Assembly (NCBI GenBank): GCA_013306675.1
Contig: JABLUY010000071.1
Location: 62,001 to 126,000 of the forward strand
DNA: 64,000 bases
Direction: 5' to 3'
Source of the DNA: Thraustochytrium sp. TN22
Taxonomy: Eukaryota; Sar; Bigyra; Thraustochytrida; Thraustochytriidae
Positions 37,301-44,654 of the stretch are shown here, piece after piece (within the stretch, counting starts at the first letter, position 1; each line of letters opens with the position of its first letter). Made by a program: the position numbers and the translations under genes. The notes under the pieces are model-generated. The model saw nothing but the letters and a program-made list of their open reading frames with translations, was not told where the DNA came from and made no database searches.

Positions 37301-40300
37301 TGCGCGCGTTGACGGCGAGGTTCCAAAGCGCGCCACATGCGTTGGCCTGCACCTCGCGATCGGCCCGGTGCTCGCGCATGGCCGCGAGGATGTCGGCGCC
37401 GGCCTGCAGCTCCTGGCCGAGGATCTCCTTGTTGCGCGCGTTGATTGCGAGATTCCAAAGCGCGCCACATGCGTTGGCCTGCACCTCGCGATCGGCTCGG
37501 TGCTCGCGTATGTCCGCGAGGATGTCGACGCCGGCCTGTAGCTCCTGGCCGAGGATCTCCTCGTTGCGCGCGTTGACGGCGAGGTTCCAAAGCGCGCCAC
37601 ATGCGTTGGCCTGCACCTCGCGATCGGCCCGGTGCTCGCGCATGGCCGCGAGGATGTCGGCGCCGGCCTGCAGCTCCTGGCCGAGGATCTCCTTGTTGCG
37701 CGCGTTGATTGCGAGATTCCAAAGCGCGCCACATGCGTTGGCCTGCACCTCGCGATCGGCTCGGTGCTCGCGTATGTCCGCGAGGATGTCGACGCCGGCC
37801 TGTAGCTCCTGGCCGAGGATCTCCTCGTTGCGCGCGTTGACGGCGAGGTTCCAAAGCGCGCCACATGCGTTGGCCTGCACCTCGCGATCGGCCCGGTGCT
37901 CGCGCATGGCCGCGAGGATGTCGGCGCCGGCCTGCAGCTCCTGGCCGAGGATCTCCTTGTTGCGCGCGTTGATTGCGAGATTCCAAAGCGCGCCACATGC
38001 GTTGGCCTGCACCTCGCGATCGGCTCGGTGCTCGCGTATGTCCGCGAGGATGTCGACGCCGGCCTGTAGCTCCTGGCCGAGGATCTCCTCGTTGCGCGCG
38101 TTGACGGCGAGGTTCCAAAGCGCGCCACATGCGTTGGCCTGCACCTCGCGATCGGCCCGGTGCTCGCGCATGGCCGCGAGGATGTCGGCGCCGGCCTGCA
38201 GCTCCTGGCCGAGGATCTCCTTGTTGCGCGCGTTGATTGCGAGATTCCAAAGCGCGCCACATGCGTTGGCCTGCACCTCGCGATCGGCTCGGTGCTCGCG
38301 TATGTCCGCGAGGATGTCGACGCCGGCCTGTAGATCCTGGCCGAGGATCTCCTTGTTGCGCGCGTTGATGGCGAGCTTTCGGAGCGCGCCACATGCGTTG
38401 GCCTGCACCTCGCGATCGGCCCGGTGCTCGCGCATGGCCGCGAGGATGTCGGCGCCGGCCTGCAGCTCCTGGCCGAGGATCTCCTTGTTGCGCGCGTTGA
38501 TTGCGAGATTTCGGAGCGCGCCACATGCGTTGGCCTGCACCTCGCGATCGGCCCGGTGCTCGCGTATGTCCGCGAGGATGTCGACGCCGGCCTGCAGCTC
38601 CTGGCCGAGGATCTCCTGGTTGCGCGCGTTGATGGCGAGCTTTCGGAGCGCGCCACATGCGTTGGCCTGCACCTCGCGATCGGCCCGGTGCTCGCGCATG
38701 GCCGCGAGGATGTCGGCGCCGGCCTGCAGCTCCTGGCCGAGGATCTCCTTGTTGCGCGCGTTGATTGCGAGGTCCTGAAGCACGCCACATGCGAGAGCCT
38801 GCACCTCGCGATCGGCCCGGTGCTCGCGCATGGCCGCGAGGATATCGGCGCCGGCCCGCAGCTCCTGGCCGAGGATCTCCTTGTTACGATCGTTGAGAGC
38901 GAGTCTCCACAGCGCGCCACATGCGTTGGCCTGCACCTCGCGATCTGCCTTGTTTTCGCGCATCATCGCGAGAATTTGGGTGCCGATCCTCTTGCAACCA
39001 CTCAGATGACCTTGGTCAACATTGAGAAGGAGCATGCCGGCACCGCCCGTCGTTTCCTCCGTGTCGCCGATGTTGAACTCGTGATGCTGTGAAATCTGCT
39101 TGTTGTAGACGTCGTGCAAAGGCGCCGCGGATCTGGATCTGGTCTCATCTGCTCCCAGAATCTTGCGACGCTTGTTCTTGGGGCACTCGGTCTTGATCAA
39201 GCAGCCCTTCGCTTTCCGAGTGCTTGGGCTCGGCATGGTGCTTGCCAGGCTTTCGCGCGGTGTAGGCTCATCACCAGCACCGGCTGCGAATGTGGACGCA
39301 ATGTCATCGTCCTCCACAAGCTTGCGGCGCTTGTACTGGACCAGCTCGGTGGTGTCTTCCCAGCCGTCCGCGCCTTTGTTCTTGCTCCGACCGACGAAGG
39401 TGCTCGTCGGGCTGTCTTGCAACGAAAGGGCGCTGTCAGCTTCGCAGTACGCAGCGCACAACCTTTCGAGTCGATCATGCCAGCCCTCGGTGCCGACAGC
39501 GTCCTCATGCAGCTCGGCGAGGCTATCGTGAAACGCTTGATTCGTGGCCGCACTTCGGCAAAAGAGAGAGAAGTGGCGATCCGAGATGGCAAGCTCTGGG
39601 CGCCGGTCAGCCCAGGTCATGGCTTCGGGATAGCTGGAGCGCATGTGAAGCGTGAGTACCCGCTTGCCGTCACCGACAGCAAGGTCTTGCTGAAGACCGG
39701 GCACGTCACAGTGGGTACCTCCACTTTCGGGATAGATCACGTGCGTCGTCTGCAGGCCCCGGCACAGGCTCGTTGTGCATGCTGGGTGACCCCGGGTGCC
39801 AGCAGTGGATGAGTTTAGCCGCCGCGGACCGCACACAGTGAGCTCCAAGAGCGGAGCGGTCGCCATTGCGTCCACCGACTCCTGCATCGCTGCCTTCTTC
39901 GCAGAATCACCCGGCGCGCAGGCCAGATATGGATCCTTGATGGCCAGCGCCTTGCAGTATGCACGGTACATGATCTCCTTTGAAACCTGCAGCGGAAGTC
40001 CCACGGGCAATTGGACTCGAAAAACCTGCACCTGAGACGCGCCATCGAGGGCGCTGTGTGGGGCGGGATAATCGTAGCATACCACAGCGGTCGGACCCAT
40101 GATATCTGCGCATCGATGGTGCTCCTTCTCATGGACGACCATCAAGCCTGCCGCCATGGTCTCGAAATGCTCCATGAAGCGCCTCCGCAACGCAGGCGTG
40201 CATGGGAAGTTAGCGTGACGAGATCCTGGTGCCGCTTCGCAAAGCTCCTTGAAGATCTCCAGCGGGCAGTCCGGGTGCTCCAGTAGAAAGTCGATGACAG

Positions 40301-42887
40301 CCTTGTTGCAGTGCACGCCTGGCACCGAGTCGATCCCCATCATCGGGGAGGGCTGGTAAGCGGGGAAACCCAGGAGCCAAGGCGCCCGGGTCGTGCTTGC
40401 TACGCCGCCCGCCCTGGCAAGCGCGTGTCGCTCGAACTGCGCGACACCTTCGGCAACGAAAAACCGTGACAACGCAACGCGCGCGACGCTGTCCGAGCGG
40501 TCGCCGAGCTCGCCTTGCGCCGAATTGCTGCAACAAAGAAGGATGCTCTTTGGCTGCAGCCACTGGGTCGGATGGTTCGGGCTGGATGCCGTGGAAACGT
40601 AGCGGACCAGTTCTGAGAGCTGCTCCACGGTTGTTAGCACCGTACAGAGCGAGCGGAACTCGGGCATGAAGTTCATCCCTGCATGCTCCAAGACGTTGCG
40701 CTCGTTAAAATCGAGGTCGTGCTCCTCGACGTAGCTCTCGGTTGCCTCGGTGAGAAAAGGCTTGAGCGAGAAATCTGTCAAGGTTTCACTGGACAGTCTC
40801 TTCCGTAGCCGCATGATCTTGTACTTGAAGTCATGAATGCCGAGTTTCTCGAAGCGCTCGATCTGGTCTGCAGAGTAGAAGGCCCGCAGACAATGGAAGA
40901 AGGGCGCGCACGGGACCAGCTCCACGATGCTGCCGACCTCTGCGACGCCCGTGGAGCCGGCCACCCTCTCGATCTTGACGAGGCTAGGGGACGTGGTCTC
41001 CTTGCGCAACAGCTTGCCAATGATCAGCGGCAGGTCCGTCGCGGTGGTGCGGATCACGTCGTCGCCAAAGGCTTCCTCATGCTGCGCCACCTCCTTGTGA
41101 AACGTCATGGACCCCGTGAGCAGGTGCGCCTCGTCAATGGCCATCAGAGGACGGCCGCCGAGCGGCGCAACGAGCGCGCGCGCTTTGTCCACGCTCCCAG
41201 CGATCCCGGGCCAGACGCTGAAGAAAACGCGGACTGGGCTCGGGTTGCCATCGATGACGCCCTCCCGGCGTGGATCCTCCTCCGGCGCCGCCGTACCCTC
41301 GCCGCGTTTGCTGAGCTTGAAGACGCGCGACGCTACACGTCCACTGTACGTCTGGTCGCAGGCGCTCACGCCGGTCCGGTAGACACCGGAAAAGAGGACC
41401 TCTGGCAGGTAGCTGGACGTCCTCTCCAGGCACTGGCTGCTCGCGATGAGGGCGGGGATGTACACCGTCCTCTCGTAGATGCCCTGGATCCACTCGATCT
41501 GGCCCTTCATCTCCTTGGACACCTGGCCGGTCCGGGAGTGGCCGAAGAGAAGAATCGGATCGCCGCGCACGCCGGCGGAGAAGCACGGAAGAAGCAGCAT
41601 GCCTTTGAGTATCGACGTGTCCTGTGCAGGAATCTTGACGATCTTTTTGCCCTTGGTGAAGTACTTGCGGACCTCTTCGTTCGCGAGGTCGCGCAGTTCC
41701 TCAAACTCGTCGGCCTTGAGAACCATACGCCACAGGATGCGCATGAGGATGGCTGCCATGATTGTGCATGGCGCCTGGCACAGCTCTGCCACCGCGAGCA
41801 TGCCCTCAAGCTCCGTCGCGTCAATGACGTCCTCGCAGAGCGCGAAAGCGGCAGCTGACTCCTCCGTCCACTCCTCCGCGACACCCGAGAAGTGGGTGCC
41901 TTCCAGCACCTTTTTGACGTCGTCCCTGTGGGTGCCGCGATCGTGGGGCGCCGACGCAGGCTCCGCAGAGTCCTCATGGGTCCTGACACCGTCCGCATGC
42001 TTTGAGGTGCGCACGTGGCTGGTCTTGTCCACGAGCGGCTTCACCAGTGAGTCCTCAGACTGAACCTCTTGCAGCGAGGCAGTCCTCTCATCTTTGTCTT
42101 GCTCGACATCGTCTCCGTCGGAAGGCGCTCCTTCGAAGACGACCACGCGCGAGCCGTCGGGGTTGCGGATCGAGTCCCGGAGGCTGTTTCGAAGCGCCCT
42201 TGAGACCAAGTAGGCGCTGAGGCGCAATTCCTGCAGAGGCCGGTCCTGCTTGGAACGATCCTCGACGGCCTTGACGAGCGCCTTGATCGCATCTGGTTCG
42301 AAGTCGTTCAGAGCGCAACGCACGATTTCCAGCTTGCTGTCGGGATGCCGAATAGCCTCGCAAAGTGGCCCAGCTGCGTCGTCGTCGAGCCCGCAGCATG
42401 TGAGGTCGAGCGTCGTGAGGTGCCTCGCAGCCTCGAAGAAGAGATGGAACTCCACATCGCAGAGGAGGTTGCCTGCCAGGACGAGCTCTCGCAGACCAAC
42501 CCCATTCCTCAGCAGGGTCCTCACAGTCTGGAGTGCATTGCCTGCGCTCAACTCGGTGTCCGATAGGTCGAGCAATCTGAGCTTCGACTTGGGCAAAGCT
42601 TGAAGCACGAGGCGAAGCGCCTCGTCGGTAAATGGGCTCCCAGCGAGATGAAGCTCGCGGATCTTGGAGTCATTTCTCGTGAGCGGGTCGAACAGGGCTC
42701 TCGCCGCGACAAGAGACAGGTTCCGTTGTCCGAAGTCAACGCGCTCTCCCACGTTGAGGTCGAGAAGGGCTGCCAAGTTCCTCACCTCCTGCTCCAGCCA
42801 CCGCTCTCGCTTGCTCACGACCGTCGCCCCTCCGCGCCCAGTGTGCCTTTTGCGCATGCCATTGCCCGCCAGGGGGTCCTGGTTCAT
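34389..42887 (-). CDS. LRR - DEAH-box ATPase - 35x ARM repeat protein (paralogue B)
   Basis: Predicted protein of 2832 residues. Residues about 35-225 are leucine-rich repeats of the ribonuclease-inhibitor kind (KIRELHLAGSPFTDEALRLV, LRLLDLSDTELSAG, LRELVLAGNLL, LTTLDLTCCGL). Residues about 330-1180 are the same ATPase core as the neighbouring gene, aligning without gaps at an offset of 270 from its residue 63 to 350: KADEFEELRDLANEEVRKYF here against EADEFEELRDLANEEVRKYF there. DEAH is kept (585-588) and so is TAT (615-617), but the Walker A GGKT is replaced (AQDTSILKG, 421-429). From about 1300 to the end are 35 armadillo-type repeats of 44 residues, alternating two forms (GADILAAM... and GVDILADI...). 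The last repeat is cut short. No zinc region is present. The plan suggests a sensor with a core that has probably lost NTP hydrolysis. The first in-frame ATG is at 42887. Confidence 0.8.
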   Translation of the reverse strand: MNQDPLAGNGMRKRHTGRGGATVVSKRERWLEQEVRNLAALLDLNVGERVDFGQRNLSLVAARALFDPLTRNDSKIRELHLAGSPFTDEALRLVLQALPKSKLRLLDLSDTELSAGNALQTVRTLLRNGVGLRELVLAGNLLCDVEFHLFFEAARHLTTLDLTCCGLDDDAAGPLCEAIRHPDSKLEIVRCALNDFEPDAIKALVKAVEDRSKQDRPLQELRLSAYLVSRALRNSLRDSIRNPDGSRVVVFEGAPSDGDDVEQDKDERTASLQEVQSEDSLVKPLVDKTSHVRTSKHADGVRTHEDSAEPASAPHDRGTHRDDVKKVLEGTHFSGVAEEWTEESAAAFALCEDVIDATELEGMLAVAELCQAPCTIMAAILMRILWRMVLKADEFEELRDLANEEVRKYFTKGKKIVKIPAQDTSILKGMLLLPCFSAGVRGDPILLFGHSRTGQVSKEMKGQIEWIQGIYERTVYIPALIASSQCLERTSSYLPEVLFSGVYRTGVSACDQTYSGRVASRVFKLSKRGEGTAAPEEDPRREGVIDGNPSPVRVFFSVWPGIAGSVDKARALVAPLGGRPLMAIDEAHLLTGSMTFHKEVAQHEEAFGDDVIRTTATDLPLIIGKLLRKETTSPSLVKIERVAGSTGVAEVGSIVELVPCAPFFHCLRAFYSADQIERFEKLGIHDFKYKIMRLRKRLSSETLTDFSLKPFLTEATESYVEEHDLDFNERNVLEHAGMNFMPEFRSLCTVLTTVEQLSELVRYVSTASSPNHPTQWLQPKSILLCCSNSAQGELGDRSDSVARVALSRFFVAEGVAQFERHALARAGGVASTTRAPWLLGFPAYQPSPMMGIDSVPGVHCNKAVIDFLLEHPDCPLEIFKELCEAAPGSRHANFPCTPALRRRFMEHFETMAAGLMVVHEKEHHRCADIMGPTAVVCYDYPAPHSALDGASQVQVFRVQLPVGLPLQVSKEIMYRAYCKALAIKDPYLACAPGDSAKKAAMQESVDAMATAPLLELTVCGPRRLNSSTAGTRGHPACTTSLCRGLQTTHVIYPESGGTHCDVPGLQQDLAVGDGKRVLTLHMRSSYPEAMTWADRRPELAISDRHFSLFCRSAATNQAFHDSLAELHEDAVGTEGWHDRLERLCAAYCEADSALSLQDSPTSTFVGRSKNKGADGWEDTTELVQYKRRKLVEDDDIASTFAAGAGDEPTPRESLASTMPSPSTRKAKGCLIKTECPKNKRRKILGADETRSRSAAPLHDVYNKQISQHHEFNIGDTEETTGGAGMLLLNVDQGHLSGCKRIGTQILAMMRENKADREVQANACGALWRLALNDRNKEILGQELRAGADILAAMREHRADREVQALACGVLQDLAINARNKEILGQELQAGADILAAMREHRADREVQANACGALRKLAINARNQEILGQELQAGVDILADIREHRADREVQANACGALRNLAINARNKEILGQELQAGADILAAMREHRADREVQANACGALRKLAINARNKEILGQDLQAGVDILADIREHRADREVQANACGALWNLAINARNKEILGQELQAGADILAAMREHRADREVQANACGALWNLAVNARNEEILGQELQAGVDILADIREHRADREVQANACGALWNLAINARNKEILGQELQAGADILAAMREHRADREVQANACGALWNLAVNARNEEILGQELQAGVDILADIREHRADREVQANACGALWNLAINARNKEILGQELQAGADILAAMREHRADREVQANACGALWNLAVNARNEEILGQELQAGVDILADIREHRADREVQANACGALWNLAINARNKEILGQELQAGADILAAMREHRADREVQANACGALWNLAVNARNEEILGQELQAGVDILADIREHRADREVQANACGALWNLAINARNKEILGQELQAGADILAAMREHRADREVQANACGALWNLAVNARNEEILGQELQAGVDILADIREHRADREVQANACGALWNLAINARNKEILGQELQAGADILAAMREHRADREVQANACGALWNLAVNARNEEILGQELQAGVDILADIREHRADREVQANACGALWNLAINARNKEILGQELQAGADILAAMREHRADREVQANACGALWNLAVNARNEEILGQELQAGVDILADIREHRADREVQANACGALWNLAINARNKEILGQELQAGADILAAMREHRADREVQANACGALWNLAVNARNEEILGQELQAGVDILADIREHRADREVQANACGALWNLAINARNKEILGQELQAGADILAAMREHRADREVQANACGALWNLAVNARNEEILGQELQAGVDILADIREHRADREVQANACGALWNLAINARNKEILGQELQAGADILAAMREHRADREVQANACGALWNLAVNARNEEILGQELQAGVDILADIREHRADREVQANACGALWNLAINARNKEILGQELQAGADILAAMREHRADREVQANACGALWNLAVNARNEEILGQELQAGVDILADIREHRADREVQANACGALWNLAINARNKEILGQELQAGADILAAMREHRADREVQANACGALWNLAVNARNEEILGQELQAGVDILADIREHRADREVQANACGALWNLAINARNKEILGQELQAGADILAAMREHRADREVQANACGALWNLAVNARNEEILGQELQAGVDILADIREHRADREVQANACGALWNLAVNARNKEILGQELQAGADILAAMREHRADREVQANACAALWNLAVNARNQEILGQELQAGVDILADIREHRADREVQANACGALWNLAINTRNKEILGQELQAGADILAAMRKHRADREVQANARSALSAVGGLRRRG
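34400..38990 (-). repeat. 132-bp ARM-coding tandem repeat, 35 units, in 264-bp pairs
   Basis: The motif encoding DREVQA recurs every 132 bases from 34441 to 38929, giving 35 units. Units alternate between two variants, forming a 264-base higher-order repeat. From about 34860 to 38320 successive 264-base units look identical by eye: rows 1320 bases apart (five 264-base units) match base for base. Units at both ends are more divergent, as expected when an array expands and homogenises from its centre. Confidence 0.95.
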
Positions 42888-43296
42888 GTCGCGGGGGCGC
42901 CTGTGCCCTTTTCCTCGTGCCCTCCGAGCTCGAGTGCGCCCCCTCCTCGACGCTCCGAACGCCGCGTCAGGAGCAGCGCTTGCCGTTCTGCCGCCCTGGC
43001 CCGCCCAGCCGGCCTGTCGCCCGCAGACGAAGGGCGATCGACGCAAGGGCGATCGACGCCGTGTCGATCGACGCCCGCTCGATCCGCCTCCACCGGGCCG
43101 GGCTGCCGATCGTCTGTCACGCGACCGTCGATCGACTGGCGAGGTCAACCAAGGAACCAGCGCACTGGCAGAACCCCATCGTCCACGCGCGTCGCGCAGC
43201 GCGAGGCCGCGTGGGCGGGGGTGGGGGAGAAGGACGCGCAGCCGCGGCGAGAGCCTGACTGCGTGGCGCTAAGAGCGACCAAGCCGCGCTTGGCCA
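42888..43296. other. Bidirectional promoter region
   Basis: About 410 bases between the divergent LRR-ATPase-ARM gene and the orphan gene. It contains GATCGACGC at 43036, 43051 and 43066 with a related GATCCGCC at 43081, spaced exactly 15 bases apart, plus a further CGTCGATCGAC near 43127. These could be factor-binding sites serving one or both genes, or simple tandem duplication. Confidence 0.5.
43036..43090 (+). repeat. 15-bp spaced GATCGACGC direct repeats
   Basis: Three copies of GATCGACGC and one degenerate copy at an exact 15-base period, in the shared upstream region of two divergent genes. Confidence 0.7.
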
Positions 43297-44565
43297 ATGG
43301 CGACCGCAACGCCGGCCGAGGGGCTTAGCTGGAGCGACCGAGAGGATATCTCAGATGATGCCGACGCTGAGGCCATCTCATCGAGCCAGAACGACCTCAC
43401 AGCTGATGAGATTCACGAAGTCATCCTTACGTGGAGCGATACCTTTGAGAATGGCCACGAGAACTCGCTGGCTTTACACAACGACAACGAGGAAGAAATT
43501 CGCGAACCAAGCAACTCCGCACCGGCAGAGGCCCTGGCCGACGTCAACGAGCAGCTTGGATCCGAGCTAGCACTGATTCCTGACATCTCGAAAGACACGG
43601 CTTGTATGGTCGTGGCGTACGTCGACAAGAACGTTGAGCCGGGGTCGATTGAAGCTGTACGAGAGAAGTTCAACGCGGTCCTCAGTTTCATAACAAGGTT
43701 GGAGGACGGGGGCGACGAGATGCGGCATCGCATCCGTGACGCTCAAAGCTACCCGCAGATCAGAAACCTTTCGCAGGGACAGCCAGGTGATGCAGGCGAA
43801 CCGTCGAACTATCCCAGGCAGCACGTTGCACAGCTGACGCCAGGGTCTGACCTTCTCTCCCTCGAATTTGATCTGAATGATCAGGTTCATACTTCGCCCT
43901 ACCACAGCATTCCTGGGAGCCCGGCAAGTGCGAACTCTGAGTTACAGACAGGTGCCACCTTGCGAGCGGGAGAGTTGCAACGCAGTCCCCGAGCGCCACT
44001 AGCGTCTGATGGGGTCTTTCCCGACCATGAAGAAGATGGTGAGATGCAATCTCCCATCGTGACTGAAGAGTCCCTCACCAGGACGTTTGGTGACTTCTCA
44101 AGGGAGTACGGCAGGCACCTTCCTCCGGACGAGGCTGACCGCGAATGGCGAAAACTTCAACATGCACATGTCTATTTGCTCCTCGTCCTCGTCGCACGCC
44201 AAGAGTTTGCAGATAGCCCATGGGAGTACTGGGAGCAAGCCATGCGCCAGGGTGGGATCATCCATGGGCTGCGCAACTTACTCCAAGATCCAGCCAACGC
44301 TGATATTCTGCCGCTAGTCTCCCGCACGTACCCGACACAATTCACAACGGACGAGACATCCATCGAAGCTTTCCTCAAAGCCGAAAGGAAGAAGTGTACC
44401 CATCACTGTCGCCGAACGATCAAGCTGAGGGATACTTACAGAGCACATCTGCCAGCGCTCAAGATTCTCGGCGGGCTCTTGAAAGAAGTCGCCGTCTACC
44501 TGAAGGACCATCCGGACCAAGATTTCACTTCCCTGATGGACAGGTTCAAGATCAAAGTGTACTGA
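43297..44565 (+). CDS. Orphan protein, unknown function
   Basis: Predicted protein of 422 residues with no domain I recognise. The N-terminal 60 residues are acidic and Ser-rich. The middle (about 140-260) is Pro/Ser-rich and probably disordered. The C-terminal 160 residues are helical and more conserved-looking (WRKLQHAHVYLLLVLVARQE, WEYWEQAMRQGGIIHGLRNL, then HHCRRTIKLRDTYRAHLPAL). No signal peptide or membrane helix is evident. Base and codon use differ from neighbours: third positions are often A or T (GAT, ACA, TCT), giving visibly lower GC, which may indicate a younger or transferred gene. It shares an upstream region with the divergent LRR-ATPase-ARM gene and converges on TSEN34, whose stop is 89 bases away. 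The ATG at 43297 is the first in frame. Confidence 0.65.
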   Translation: MATATPAEGLSWSDREDISDDADAEAISSSQNDLTADEIHEVILTWSDTFENGHENSLALHNDNEEEIREPSNSAPAEALADVNEQLGSELALIPDISKDTACMVVAYVDKNVEPGSIEAVREKFNAVLSFITRLEDGGDEMRHRIRDAQSYPQIRNLSQGQPGDAGEPSNYPRQHVAQLTPGSDLLSLEFDLNDQVHTSPYHSIPGSPASANSELQTGATLRAGELQRSPRAPLASDGVFPDHEEDGEMQSPIVTEESLTRTFGDFSREYGRHLPPDEADREWRKLQHAHVYLLLVLVARQEFADSPWEYWEQAMRQGGIIHGLRNLLQDPANADILPLVSRTYPTQFTTDETSIEAFLKAERKKCTHHCRRTIKLRDTYRAHLPALKILGGLLKEVAVYLKDHPDQDFTSLMDRFKIKVY

Positions 44566-44654
44566 AATGTCGAAATGCCAAGTGGCAAGCTACTGTTGGC
44601 TTGGCTGTCAGGTAGTCCTTCTGCGGTCTACCTGCACACTCATCCTGGACGGCC

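Noticed and set aside
34438-38778. 1446-codon plus-strand frame across the ARM array as a possible gene
   Set aside because: It arises because the 132-base unit lacks stops in that frame. The product is a Cys/Ser/Arg repeat with no family resemblance, and the opposite strand gives a continuous LRR-ATPase-ARM protein.
34400-38990. CRISPR array
   Set aside because: Repeats are contiguous, in frame and without unique spacers, and the genome is eukaryotic.
29902-42887. Virus-derived or mobile-element origin of the DEAH ATPase genes
   Set aside because: No integrase, transposase, reverse transcriptase, capsid-like gene, terminal repeats or target-site duplication was seen nearby, and composition matches the host genes. 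A distant origin of the core is still possible but unsupported.
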